Source: Myxococcota bacterium (GTDB lineage: Bacteria; Myxococcota_A; UBA9160; PR03). From it: DNA of 29,724 nt. A program made the position numbers and the translations under genes. The notes under the pieces are model-generated. The model was not told the origin of the DNA. It did not search any database and saw only the letters and a program-made list of their open reading frames with translations. This document shows positions 9,268-17,538 of this stretch, one piece after another. The stretch covers positions 1 through 29,724 of the forward strand of contig JASJBO010000096.1 of NCBI GenBank assembly GCA_030066475.1. Reading direction: 5' to 3'. Every line of letters begins with the position of its first letter. Position 1 is the stretch's first letter.

Positions 9268-10746
9268 TTGAGCGACCCGGGACCCGCACGCGCCCCCGCC
9301 GACCACCAGGTCCCGCTCGGCATCCGCCTCGCCTACGGCACCGGCTCGGTCGCCGACGGCGCCAAGAACGCGGCCTTCAACGCGTTCCTCGTGATCTACT
9401 ACACCACCGTGCTGGGCCTGCCGGGCACGCTCTCGGGCCTCGCGATCTTCCTCGCGCTGTGCGTGGACGCCGTCACCGACCCGCTGGTCGGCTCGATCTC
9501 CGACAACTTCCGCTCGCGCTGGGGCCGCCGCCATCCGTTCATGTTCTTCGCGGCGATCCCGATGGGCGTGTGCTTCTACGCGCTGTTCGCGCCGCCGGAA
9601 GGGCTCTCGGAGGGCGGCCTGTTCGCCTGGCTGCTGACCTTCGCGATCGGCGTGCGGCTGTTCCTCACGTTCTACATGGTGCCCAGCAACGCCATGGGCC
9701 CCGAGATGACCACGCACTACGACGAGCGCACCACGCTCGCCTCGTTCCGCTGGCTGCTGGGCTGGACCGGCGCGATCGTGATCACCAGCACGGGCTGGCT
9801 GGTGTTCCTGGCCGATCGCGCCGAACAGGTCGGCGAGGGTCGCCTGGCCGCGCAGAACTACCCCGCGCTGGGCCTGTTCGTCGGCGTGGTCGTCGCCAGC
9901 GCGATCCTGGTGTCGTCGTTCGGAACGCGCAGCCTGATCCCGCGCCTGCGGCCGCCCGTGCACGACGGACCGATCTTCTCGCTCCCCCGCTTCCTGCGCG
10001 AGGTGCGGCTCGCGCTGCACAGCCATTCGCTGCGCGTCCTGCTCGCGAGCTCGCTGTTCGCGGCCACCGCGATCGGCATCGAGGAGGTGCTGCGCACCTA
10101 CATGGGCACCTGGTTCTGGGAGTTCCACTCCGAGCAGCTCGGCCTGCTGGCGGTGCTCCAGGTGATCCCGATCGTGATCGGCGTCGCCTTGGCGCGCCCC
10201 GTGAGCGAGGCGCTCGACAAGCGCCGCGCGACGATCCGGCTCACCTTGTTCGCGATCCTGTGGGGCCCGCTCCCGGTGCTGCTGCGCCTGGCCGGACTCG
10301 CTCCCGAGAACGGCGACCCGATGCTGCTGCTGATGATCATGGCGCACGGCGGCTTCCTGATCGCCACCGTGATCCAGATCGGGATCCTGCACAGCTCGAT
10401 GATCATGGACGCGATCGACGAGAACGAGCTCCATACCGGCGAGCGCCAGGAAGGCGTGTTCGTGGCGGCGATCGCGTTCACCGGCAAGGCGGTCTCGGGC
10501 TTCGGCAACTTCCTGGGCGGGGTCGTGCTCGACGTGATCGACTTCCCGACCGGCGCGGTGGACGCCGCCGTGGGCCAGGTGCCGACCGACACGATCGTGC
10601 GGCTGGGCCTGGTGGCCGGCCCGGGCCTCGTGGTCTTCCACCTGGCGGCGCTGTGGTTCGTCTCGCGCCTGCGCCTCACGCGCGCCCGCTACGGCGAGAT
10701 CGTGGCCGCGCTCGACGAGCGGCGCGCCGCTCGCGCCGGGCGGTGA
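9268..10746 (+). CDS. MFS transporter, GPH sugar:cation symporter family (MelB-like)
   Basis: A 492-residue inner-membrane carrier with about twelve hydrophobic segments. The N-terminal GIRLAYGTGSVADGAKNAAF, the DAVTDPLVGSISDN motif in helix 2 and the following RSRWGRRHPFM loop are hallmarks of the glycoside-pentoside-hexuronide:cation (MFS_2/MelB) family. Residues YMVPSNAMGPEMT and ERTTLASFRW fit the family too. The start is probably the TTG at 9268, preceded by GGAGA at 10-base spacing; no ATG or GTG in frame lies close to the first helix. The epoxide hydrolase starts 33 bp downstream, so they form a transporter-enzyme pair. The substrate cannot be told; MFS_2 members in such bacteria also carry lipids (MFSD2-like) or aromatics, which would suit an epoxide pathway. 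Confidence 0.87.
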   Translation: MSDPGPARAPADHQVPLGIRLAYGTGSVADGAKNAAFNAFLVIYYTTVLGLPGTLSGLAIFLALCVDAVTDPLVGSISDNFRSRWGRRHPFMFFAAIPMGVCFYALFAPPEGLSEGGLFAWLLTFAIGVRLFLTFYMVPSNAMGPEMTTHYDERTTLASFRWLLGWTGAIVITSTGWLVFLADRAEQVGEGRLAAQNYPALGLFVGVVVASAILVSSFGTRSLIPRLRPPVHDGPIFSLPRFLREVRLALHSHSLRVLLASSLFAATAIGIEEVLRTYMGTWFWEFHSEQLGLLAVLQVIPIVIGVALARPVSEALDKRRATIRLTLFAILWGPLPVLLRLAGLAPENGDPMLLLMIMAHGGFLIATVIQIGILHSSMIMDAIDENELHTGERQEGVFVAAIAFTGKAVSGFGNFLGGVVLDVIDFPTGAVDAAVGQVPTDTIVRLGLVAGPGLVVFHLAALWFVSRLRLTRARYGEIVAALDERRAARAGR

Positions 10747-10779
10747 TACCCTGCCGCCAACCCAGCGAGGAGCCCCCCG

Positions 10780-11919
10780 ATGAGCGACGCGATCCAGCCC
10801 TTCCGCATCGAGACCGGCGACGACGAGATCGACGACCTGCGCCGGCGCCTGCGCGCCACGCGCTGGCCCAACGCCGAGCCGGTCTCGGACTGGTCGCAGG
10901 GCATCCCGCTCGCCTACGTGCAGGAGGTGTGCGCCTACTGGGCCGAGAAGTACGACTGGCGCGCGCGCGAGGAGCGGCTCAACGCCTTCCCGCAGTTCCG
11001 CACGCCGATCGACGGCCTCGGCATCCACTTCGTGCACGTCCGCTCGCCCCACGAGGACGCGCTGCCGCTGGTGGTGACCCACGGCTGGCCGGGCTCGATC
11101 GTCGAGTTCCAGAAGGTGATCGGCCCGCTCAGCGATCCGACCCGGCACGGGGGCGACGCGCGCGACGCCTTCCACGTGGTGTGTCCCTCGCTGCCCGGCT
11201 ACGGCTTCTCGGACAAGCCCGCCGAGACGGGCTGGGGCGTGGGCCGGATCGCGACGGTCTGGGACCAGCTCATGGAGCGCCTCGGCTACGGGAGCTACGT
11301 CGCGCAGGGCGGCGACTGGGGCGCGATGGTCACGACCCTGATCGGCGCGCAGAACCGGGGACGGTGCAAGGCGATCCACCTCAACATGCCGATCGCCCCG
11401 CCCGACCCCGAGACGCTGAACGATCTGACCGAGCGCGAGCAGGCGGCGATGGCCAGCATGCAGCACTACCAGGACTGGGACTCGGGCTACTCGAAGCAGC
11501 AGAGCACCCGCCCGCAGACGCTCGGCTACGGCCTGGTCGACTCCCCGGCCGGCCAGGCGGCCTGGATCCTCGAGAAGTTCTGGGCCTGGACCGACTGCGA
11601 CGGCCACCCGGAGAACGTGCTCACCCGCGACGAGCTGCTCGACAACGTGATGCTCTACTGGCTGCCGGCGACGGCGGCCTCGTCGGCGCGCCTGTACTGG
11701 GAGAGCTTCCGGACGCCGCCCTTCGACCCGGTCGAGCTGCCGGTGGCGTGCAGCATCTTCCCCAAGGAGATCTTCCGCTGCTCCAGGCGCTGGGCCGAGA
11801 AGCGGTTCCCGAACCTGATCTACTGGAACGAGCTCGAGAAGGGCGGGCACTTCGCCGCGTTCGAGCAGCCCGAGTCGTACGTGGAGGAGATCCGCGGGGC
11901 GTTCCGCAGCCTGCGCTGA
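10780..11919 (+). CDS. Epoxide hydrolase (microsomal EH-type alpha/beta hydrolase)
   Basis: A 379-residue enzyme with the EHN N-terminal domain (about 5-110) and an alpha/beta hydrolase core. HGWPGS (101-106) forms the oxyanion region, D179 in GGDWG is the nucleophile, Y306 (ARLYWE) can be one of the epoxide-activating tyrosines, and H357 in GGHFAAFEQP is the base. This layout defines the microsomal/limonene-like epoxide hydrolase family, which opens epoxides to diols. The family N-terminal membrane helix of the mammalian enzyme is missing, as usual in bacteria, so it should be soluble. ATG at 10780 has AGGAG eight bases before it. It follows the GPH symporter by 33 bp. Likely role: detoxification or catabolism of an epoxide made from a lipid or terpenoid; substrate not determinable. 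Confidence 0.93.
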   Translation: MSDAIQPFRIETGDDEIDDLRRRLRATRWPNAEPVSDWSQGIPLAYVQEVCAYWAEKYDWRAREERLNAFPQFRTPIDGLGIHFVHVRSPHEDALPLVVTHGWPGSIVEFQKVIGPLSDPTRHGGDARDAFHVVCPSLPGYGFSDKPAETGWGVGRIATVWDQLMERLGYGSYVAQGGDWGAMVTTLIGAQNRGRCKAIHLNMPIAPPDPETLNDLTEREQAAMASMQHYQDWDSGYSKQQSTRPQTLGYGLVDSPAGQAAWILEKFWAWTDCDGHPENVLTRDELLDNVMLYWLPATAASSARLYWESFRTPPFDPVELPVACSIFPKEIFRCSRRWAEKRFPNLIYWNELEKGGHFAAFEQPESYVEEIRGAFRSLR

Positions 11920-11941
11920 GCAGGCCGCGGCGCCGGCTCAG
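11916..11941. terminator. Stop-to-stop hairpin between convergent genes
   Basis: CTGAGC (11916-11921) and GCTCAG (11936-11941) are perfect inverted arms with an inner GGC/GCC pair. Each arm contains one of the two opposing stop codons. A poly-T tail is absent. It may act on both transcripts; the two stops being complementary accounts for three of the six pairs by chance. Confidence 0.4.
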
Positions 11942-12702
11942 GACTTCGGCTTCTTCTTCTTCTTGCCGCGACCGGCCAGCGCCGCGTCGTAGACGGAGGC
12001 GGGGAGCAGGCGCGCCAGCGCGACCGGGAGCGCCACGGTCGCCGGGAAGGCGATGCGGCGCGGGCGGCGCTCGACCGCGTCGGCGATGCGCCGCGCGGCC
12101 TCGTCCACCGACACCGAGATGAGCCGGCTCTTCTTGCTCTTCGGCTTGAGCCGCACCGGCCCCGGCGCCACGATCGTGACGTGGATGCCGCGCGGGCGGA
12201 GGTCGATCCGCAGGCTCTCCATCATGGCGTCGAGCGCCGCCTTGGCGGACGAGTAGGCGGCGCCGCTGGGGAGCCCGCGCGAGCCGGCCAGGCTGCTGAC
12301 CGCGACGAGGTGGCCGGCGCCGCGCTCGAGCATGCCGGGCAGCACCGCCTCGATGCAGTGGGCCACGCCGACCGTGTTGAGCCGGATCGTGGCCTCGATC
12401 TGCTCGGCCTGGAACTCGTCGACGTGGGTCGGCGCGCCCCCGCCCGCGTTGCCGATCAGCACCTCGACCGGACCCAGGCTGGCCTCGGCCTGCTTGACGG
12501 CGGCGAGGACGGCCGCGCGATCGGTGACGTCGCAGGGCAGCGCCAGGGCGCGGCCGCCCGCCGACTCGATCTCGGCGACCAGCGAGTCGAGCAGCTCGGC
12601 GCGCCGCGCCAGCACGGCCACCGCATGGCCGCGCGAGGCGAGCTCGAGCGCCGTGTGGCGACCGATCCCCGAGGAGGCGCCGGTGATCAGCGCGACCGCC
12701 AT
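11938..12702 (-). CDS. Short-chain dehydrogenase/reductase with lysine-rich tail
   Basis: A 254-residue classical SDR. The cofactor motif TGASSGIG is at 7-14, NAG at 85-87, catalytic S136/S137, and Y150xxxK154 (YSSAK). The residues after the PGPV turn (LKPKSKKSR) and the C-terminal GKKKKKPKS are strongly basic. A hydrophobic segment near 225-245 (ATVALPVALARLLPASVY) precedes the tail, as in membrane-associated SDRs acting on lipids. The tail could bind acidic membrane lipids; that is inference. It lies 22 bp downstream of the AspH-type hydroxylase and probably shares its transcript with the sphingomyelinase-like gene upstream. The oxidised or reduced substrate is not clear. It converges with the epoxide hydrolase. 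Confidence 0.9.
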   Translation of the reverse strand: MAVALITGASSGIGRHTALELASRGHAVAVLARRAELLDSLVAEIESAGGRALALPCDVTDRAAVLAAVKQAEASLGPVEVLIGNAGGGAPTHVDEFQAEQIEATIRLNTVGVAHCIEAVLPGMLERGAGHLVAVSSLAGSRGLPSGAAYSSAKAALDAMMESLRIDLRPRGIHVTIVAPGPVRLKPKSKKSRLISVSVDEAARRIADAVERRPRRIAFPATVALPVALARLLPASVYDAALAGRGKKKKKPKS

Positions 12703-12724
12703 GGCCGGTCTCCGCGGCGCCCGC

Positions 12725-13522
12725 TCAGCGGATCATCGCCTCCAGCTCGGGGCCGGTGGGCGCGTCGGTGCGCTCCTCCCAGGCGAGCTGGTTGCGGCGC
12801 GCGTCGCGCACGAAGGGGCTCACCCGCAGCAGGTTGCTGGCCACCCACCAGGCCGCGCGACCCGGCCAGCGCATCGGGCGCACGAAGTCGAAGAGCAGCA
12901 CCACGCGCTCCTCGTCGGTGTCGTTCCACACCTCGTGCTTCCACTTGTCGTCGAAGACGACGACCTTGCCCTCCTCCCAGGTGAAGTGCTGGTCGGCGAT
13001 GTGCATCATGCAGCGCTCCCCGCCGCGCGGCACCTTGAGGCCCAGGTGGCAGCGCACCAGGCCCTTGGTGACACCCGTGTGGAGCGGCACGTGCTTGCCG
13101 GGGGAGAGCACCGAGAAGAAGGCCGCCGTCAGCCCGGGCACCTGGTCGAGCAGCCGGGTGGTCTCGGGGCACTCGGCGCGGTGGCGCTGGGACCAGTAGC
13201 CGAAGCCGCAGAAGAAGTAGACCCGCCACTTGTCGTCCGGCGAGACCTTGTACTGGTCGGGCTGGATCTCCTGGATCGGCGCGACCGCGTCGCGGCGCGC
13301 GAGCACGGCGTCGAGCTCGTCGCGGACGGCCTTCCAGTTGGCCTCGAAGTCCGCCGACCACGAGAACAGCTCGCTGGGAAACACGACCCGGTCGCCGATC
13401 AGCGACTGGCTCGCCATGAACTGGTCGAGCTTGGTGACGATGGGCTTGCCCATGCGCTTGATCAGGAACCAGCGGGCGAAGCGTTTCGGACCGAGCTCGG
13501 CGTAGCGCTCTCGAAGCCTCAT
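12725..13522 (-). CDS. Aspartyl/asparaginyl beta-hydroxylase family oxygenase (AspH/LpxO type)
   Basis: A 265-residue Fe(II)/2OG oxygenase of the Asp_Arg_Hydrox family. Metal ligands are H148 (VPLHTG) and H196 (KHEVWN), with R157 (RCHLGL) and R206 (DEERVVLLFDF) placed to hold 2-oxoglutarate. This family uses two histidines rather than the HxD...H triad. Bacterial members include LpxO, which hydroxylates lipid A acyl chains, as well as peptide hydroxylases. ATG at 13522 is preceded by GGAGGGGGG. A basic N-terminus and a W-rich stretch near 217-230 (WPGRAAWWVASNLL) suggest membrane contact, which fits a lipid substrate. It is 76 bp downstream of the secreted phosphodiesterase gene and 22 bp upstream of the SDR. 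A ceramide or fatty acyl substrate is possible from context but not shown. Confidence 0.87.
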   Translation of the reverse strand: MRLRERYAELGPKRFARWFLIKRMGKPIVTKLDQFMASQSLIGDRVVFPSELFSWSADFEANWKAVRDELDAVLARRDAVAPIQEIQPDQYKVSPDDKWRVYFFCGFGYWSQRHRAECPETTRLLDQVPGLTAAFFSVLSPGKHVPLHTGVTKGLVRCHLGLKVPRGGERCMMHIADQHFTWEEGKVVVFDDKWKHEVWNDTDEERVVLLFDFVRPMRWPGRAAWWVASNLLRVSPFVRDARRNQLAWEERTDAPTGPELEAMIR

Positions 13523-13598
13523 GGCCCCCCTCCGGAGAGCGCGACCCTAGCGGATTCGAGGGTCGCGGGCTGCCCCGCGGGAGCGCGGACCGGGGCGC

Positions 13599-14510
13599 CT
13601 ACCAGGTGATCCGGTAGTGGACCTCGTAGCCCCAGTGGTCCGACAGCGGCGCACCCTCCCAGTACTCCGTGAAGTTGCGAACCAGCCGCACGGGGCGGAT
13701 TGCCGCACTCGCGTCGCGGGGCGCGTAGTAGAAGTGGCGGTCGTGCGTCGTCTTCCACACGTCGGTCTCGTCGGTGTGCCCGTGGACCCCCACGACCACC
13801 TCGCAGCGCTCGGGGGCGCCGAGGCACTCGGCGCCGACCTCGCGGAACGGCAGCTTGCGGAGGAACTGGTGGTAGCTCTCGTGGCGCGGCTTGAAGTTGA
13901 AGTCGCCGGCGAAGATCGCCAGGCGGTGGCCGAAGCCGATGCGCCGGAAGAAGATGCCGAGGTCGTCGACCTGGTTCTTGCGCACGCGGTCGTTGATCGA
14001 GTCGGCCTGGAGGTGCGTGTTGAAGATGTCGACGTCGACGGGCACGCCCGGGATGCGGATCGTCGCGCCGAGCACCGACTTCTCGACGAAGCACTCCGGG
14101 AAGGCGCAGTCGCCGAAGCTGCGGTGCCAGCTCTCGACGATCGGGTGGTTGCTCAGGATCTCGAGCCCGGTGGGGTTGCGGAACGGAAAGCCCGGCTCCG
14201 GATCCACCCCGACGATCTCGTGGGGATAGCCGGCCCGCTTGCGGATCCGCTTCGCCTTGTCGAGGAAGGCCTCCTGGAGCAGCACCACGTCCGGCTCGCG
14301 TCCCGCGCGGCGCCGCTCGCGCAGGATCTCGCCGATCCGCTTGAGGCGGTCGAGGTCGTTGACGATCGGCAGCGCCTTCACGTTGTAGGTGAGGACGACC
14401 AGCTCGTACTCGTGGGTCTCGGCGGGGGCGCTCGGCGCCGCGGGCGACGCCGCGGCCGGCGGAGACAGCAGCAGGGCGAGCACGAGCGCGAGGGACGGAG
14501 CGTAGGTCAC
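13599..14510 (-). CDS. Secreted endonuclease/exonuclease/phosphatase-fold enzyme, sphingomyelinase-like
   Basis: A 303-residue protein with a signal peptide (MTYAPSLALVLALLLSPPAA, cleavage near AAAS). The mature domain has the EEP superfamily metal-dependent phosphodiesterase motifs in order: N43 (LTYNVKALP), E80 (VVLLQEAF), FNTHLQAD, AGDFNFKP and the C-terminal SDHWGYEV with the catalytic DH pair. The length and extracytoplasmic location match bacterial neutral sphingomyelinases/phospholipase C of this fold better than DNases or inositol phosphatases, but the substrate is not certain. GTG 14510 follows AAAGGAT; the open frame upstream has no signal peptide. A sphingolipid synthesis locus on the same window gives the sphingomyelinase reading extra weight. 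Divergent from the nucleotidyltransferase gene, starts 84 bp apart. Confidence 0.83.
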   Translation of the reverse strand: MTYAPSLALVLALLLSPPAAASPAAPSAPAETHEYELVVLTYNVKALPIVNDLDRLKRIGEILRERRRAGREPDVVLLQEAFLDKAKRIRKRAGYPHEIVGVDPEPGFPFRNPTGLEILSNHPIVESWHRSFGDCAFPECFVEKSVLGATIRIPGVPVDVDIFNTHLQADSINDRVRKNQVDDLGIFFRRIGFGHRLAIFAGDFNFKPRHESYHQFLRKLPFREVGAECLGAPERCEVVVGVHGHTDETDVWKTTHDRHFYYAPRDASAAIRPVRLVRNFTEYWEGAPLSDHWGYEVHYRITW

Positions 14511-14594
14511 ATCCTTTAGGTGCCCGGGGGCGGACCCGGGTGACGCGAGCTGCGTGCCTGTTGCCGGCGGGCTGCGTCCGATAGCGTGCGGCCG

Positions 14595-15410
14595 ATGACG
14601 GAGGGACCGCGGCGCGCGCTGATCCTCGCCGGACGGCGCGGGAACGTGGATTCCCTGGCCGTGTCCGCCGGCGTGCCGCACCGCGCGCTGATCGAGGTCG
14701 GCGGCCAGCCGATCCTCGAGCGCGTGGTGGCGGCCCTGCGCGAGGCCGGTGTCGGGGCGATCCACGTGTGCAGCGACGACGCGTCGCTTCCCGAGGCCAC
14801 GCCGACGCTCGCCGCGCTCCACGCCGCCGGGGCGCTGCTCCACCAGCCCGCCGCCGCGTCGCCCGCGGCGAGCGTGGCCGCCTTCCTCGAGGGCTGCGCC
14901 GACGGCGAGAGCGTGCTCGTGACGACTGCCGACCACGCGCTGCTGAGCGCCGAGATGGTCGAGCACTTCGGGCGCGAGGCGGCGCAGGCGCAGGCCGACG
15001 TGGTGGTGGCCGTGGTCGAGGCCGCGCGGGTGCGCGCGCGCTTCCCCGACGCGCGGCGCACCTTCATCCCGCTCGCCGACGGGGCGGTGACCGGCGCCAA
15101 CCTGTTCTGGATGCGCGCCTCGCGCGCGCAGCGGGTGGCGCGCCTGTGGATCCGCGCCGAGAGCGTGCGCAAGCGACCCTGGCGGCTCGTCGCGCTGTTC
15201 GGCCCCGGCGCGCTGCTGCGCTTTGCGCTGCGGCGGCTGTCGCTCGACGCGGCGCTCGAGCGCGTATCGCGCGCGGCCGAGGCCCGCGTGGAGGCCGTGC
15301 GCATGCCCTTCGCCGAGTGCGCCGTGGACGTCGACACCGAGCCGGATCTGGAGCTGGTGCGCGGGATCGCGGGCGCAGCGCTCAGAGCGTCCGACGGCCC
15401 TCCGGCTTGA
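14595..15410 (+). CDS. MobA-like nucleotidyltransferase (NTP transferase)
   Basis: A 271-residue protein starting with RRALILAGRRGN, the nucleotide-binding loop of MobA/GlmU/CDP-ME synthase-type nucleotidyltransferases, then PHRALIEVGGQPILERVVAAL, a standard acceptor-side helix. TTADHALLSAEM contains the metal-binding Asp of the second motif and VDVDTEPDLELV near the C-terminus is the family D-x-D-x-x-x-D type end. GRRGN replaces the usual GGxGTRM, so this is a divergent clade. ATG 14595 is used; a GTG nine bases earlier is also possible, neither has a clear Shine-Dalgarno. It overlaps the metallophosphoesterase gene by 29 bp at the 3' ends. A CTP:phosphoalcohol role in headgroup activation is a hypothesis from the neighbouring lipid kinase. 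Confidence 0.78.
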   Translation: MTEGPRRALILAGRRGNVDSLAVSAGVPHRALIEVGGQPILERVVAALREAGVGAIHVCSDDASLPEATPTLAALHAAGALLHQPAAASPAASVAAFLEGCADGESVLVTTADHALLSAEMVEHFGREAAQAQADVVVAVVEAARVRARFPDARRTFIPLADGAVTGANLFWMRASRAQRVARLWIRAESVRKRPWRLVALFGPGALLRFALRRLSLDAALERVSRAAEARVEAVRMPFAECAVDVDTEPDLELVRGIAGAALRASDGPPA

Positions 15411-16329
15411 ACTCGCCCGAGGCCGGGTCGTAGCCGCGGATCTCGCAGCCGATCTCGCCCTCGGGGCCGATGCGGTAGATGTGGTAGCGCGCGCGCCGCT
15501 CGGGCCGGTGGCCGACGTCCGAGGCCGAGGGCACCGAGACGACCGGAATCGGCGCCTGCGGTCCGGGCACGGACTCGATGCTGGTGCGGTGGGTGTGGCC
15601 GTGCAGGATCAGCTCGGCGCCCGTGCGCGCCAGCACCGCGCGCAGCGCCTCGGCGTCGTCGAGCTGGCGCCGGGGCGCCTGGCCGCAGGGCAGCGGCGGG
15701 TGGTGGAGCAGCACGATGCGGAACACGTCCACGCCGCCGAGCTGCGCGAGCGCCGCCTCGGCACGGGCGAGCTGCTGTGGACCCAGCCGGCCGGTGGCGA
15801 GCCACGGCGCCGTGGGAAGCGCGCTCGAGAGCCCGACGAACGCGATCCGGTCGCGGCGGCGCACGTAGGGAAACCCGCTCCCGAACTCGGCGCGGCCGGC
15901 GCGGGACGCGCGCCCCGCGGGGTCGTCGCCCCGCATATAGGCACCCCAGGACGCCCAGCGCTCCTCGCCCCGGAAGCCCCCATAGGCGTCGTGGTTGCCT
16001 GGAACCAGCGAAACGCGCTGCGGGGGCCCAATTCGCTCGAGAATTGCCGCCGCTCTGCCGATCTCCGAACGGAGCCCGATCTGGGTGAGGTCTCCGGTGA
16101 TGGCCACGTGGTGGGTCTCGACGCTCGACAGGTCCCTCAGCAGCGCCTCGACCACCTCCGGGCGGTGGGCGTGGCGCCGCCGCAGCCGCCACGAAGCGAA
16201 GCCCAGCCCGCGCTTGCCGAATAATTCCCACGGCGCATCGATCCGAACCTCGGTGGCATGGAGGTCGGAGAGATGAGCGAGCAGGAACCCGCCGTCCCCT
16301 CGGGGATGCTCGAGGCTACCATCCAACAC
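15382..16329 (-). CDS. Calcineurin-like metallophosphoesterase
   Basis: A 315-residue enzyme with all the dimetal motifs of the calcineurin-like family: DLH (D22, H24), GDLT (D80), GNHD (N112-D114), the LLHH pair (208-209) and HGHTH (242-246). No signal peptide, so cytoplasmic. It resembles the Icc/GpdQ/UDP-diacylglucosamine hydrolase broad group; members hydrolyse cAMP, glycerophosphodiesters or UDP-activated lipid A precursors, and the motifs do not separate these. The start is GTG 16329, directly followed by TTG. The gene converges with and overlaps the nucleotidyltransferase, and its start faces the secreted CrtC/AttH-like gene over 132 bp. A headgroup phosphatase or phosphodiesterase role with the lipid kinase is possible by context. 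Confidence 0.88.
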   Translation of the reverse strand: MLDGSLEHPRGDGGFLLAHLSDLHATEVRIDAPWELFGKRGLGFASWRLRRRHAHRPEVVEALLRDLSSVETHHVAITGDLTQIGLRSEIGRAAAILERIGPPQRVSLVPGNHDAYGGFRGEERWASWGAYMRGDDPAGRASRAGRAEFGSGFPYVRRRDRIAFVGLSSALPTAPWLATGRLGPQQLARAEAALAQLGGVDVFRIVLLHHPPLPCGQAPRRQLDDAEALRAVLARTGAELILHGHTHRTSIESVPGPQAPIPVVSVPSASDVGHRPERRARYHIYRIGPEGEIGCEIRGYDPASGEFKPEGRRTL

Positions 16330-16461
16330 GGCAGCGGCTATCGTAGCGGCCGGCTCGGAACCCCCCGGTCGACCCCTCGACAGCGAGAGCTCTCCACCAC
16401 CTGCGTGACCGCGAGGCCCGGCTGCTCGGGCGCGTCACCGAACCGCGAGGTCCTCGACCGG

Positions 16462-17538
16462 ATGCCCCCGATGCGCTGCCACCGGTGGATCGTCGCCGCG
16501 CTGATCGCCGCCCTCGCCGGGCTGGTGGCGGCGACGACGCCGCGCGACCCGGGACGCGGTGCGCCCGCCGTGCGGCTGCCGGACGCCGAGTTCGGCGGCG
16601 ACTACTGGGACCTGGTCGCGCGCTTCGACTCGGGCCACCACCTGTTCGCGCAGGCGGCCGTCACGAACATGGGACTCGGCGACCACAAGGCGGCCGTGTT
16701 CGGCTTCATCGTGACGCCCGAGGGCGAGGAGATCCCGTTTCGCAGGACCGAGAACCGCGGCGGCTGGCGCCTGTCGCCGGACGGCTCGCGCATGGACCTG
16801 CGCTCGATCGTGCTCGACACGGCCGCCCCGACCCGCTCGCTCGTGGTCGACAAGAAGGAGATCGAGATCGACCTGGCGATCGAGGCGGCGCCGAGCCCGG
16901 CGTGGGAGGCGCGGCCCGGCGACCGCTGTCCGGTCGACGTGCTCGACGTGGCCAGCCCCGTGCGCGGCTCGTACTGGCTCGCCGAGACCGACGAGCGCGT
17001 GGAGCTGGTGGGGAGCGCGACGCTCACGCACCGCTGGATGTCGGGCCTCGAGGCCGAGTGCGTCCAGCGCCGGGTCGAGTTCTTCGGGCTCGAGGCGGAG
17101 CTGGGCGTGTACTTCTCCGAGGTGACCACGCCGGAGGGGGCCGTGCACCGCTGGTCGGTGGCGCGGCGCGGCGACCGGCTCGAGATGGATCGCGGCGCTG
17201 CCCAGGTGGAGCTCGCCTGGCGCGGCGACGTCAGGGGCTTCCCGCAGCCGACCGCGATCGACCTCGAGGGCACGGCGCTCGCGCTGCACGTGGACGTCGA
17301 CGAGCCCGTGCTGGTGGTCGAGCCGCTCGCGCGGGTGTCCGAGCCCTGGCGCGGCTTGCTCGAGCGGCTCACCCGGCCGCTGCTGCGCTTCAGCCCGGCG
17401 CCGTTCCACCACGCGTCGAGCGGCGAGGAGGCCTGGCACGAGGGGCGCGGCGTCGTGAAGGTGTCGTACCTGAACCCGCTACCTTCCGAGGTCCCCTCGA
17501 CTGCCCCCGCCAACCCCGTCCCGGGGAGGGATCGATGA
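16462..17538 (+). CDS. Secreted lipocalin-like protein, CrtC/AttH-like (tentative)
   Basis: A 358-residue protein with a signal peptide (CHRWIVAALIAALAGLVAATT). The mature part is all-beta, with a DYWDLVARFDSGHHLFAQAAVTN opening, FGFIVTPEGEEIPF, then two weakly related halves; this is the pattern of the AttH/CrtC (hydroxyneurosporene synthase) calycin-like fold. No catalytic residues are certain. The ATG at 16462 is chosen since GAGG lies 11 bases before it and the signal peptide begins there; ATG 16471 is possible. Its stop overlaps the lipid kinase start in an ATGA arrangement, so the two are coupled. A role in handling a hydrophobic ligand in the periplasm fits the fold and the context but is not proven. 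Confidence 0.6.
   Translation: MPPMRCHRWIVAALIAALAGLVAATTPRDPGRGAPAVRLPDAEFGGDYWDLVARFDSGHHLFAQAAVTNMGLGDHKAAVFGFIVTPEGEEIPFRRTENRGGWRLSPDGSRMDLRSIVLDTAAPTRSLVVDKKEIEIDLAIEAAPSPAWEARPGDRCPVDVLDVASPVRGSYWLAETDERVELVGSATLTHRWMSGLEAECVQRRVEFFGLEAELGVYFSEVTTPEGAVHRWSVARRGDRLEMDRGAAQVELAWRGDVRGFPQPTAIDLEGTALALHVDVDEPVLVVEPLARVSEPWRGLLERLTRPLLRFSPAPFHHASSGEEAWHEGRGVVKVSYLNPLPSEVPSTAPANPVPGRDR

Noticed and set aside
7972..11850. A 1292-codon open frame on the minus strand
   Set aside because: Only its last 257 codons carry a protein family pattern (the phosphodiesterase). The rest is Arg/Ala/Gly/Val-rich and antisense to the symporter and epoxide hydrolase; long spurious frames are expected at this GC content.
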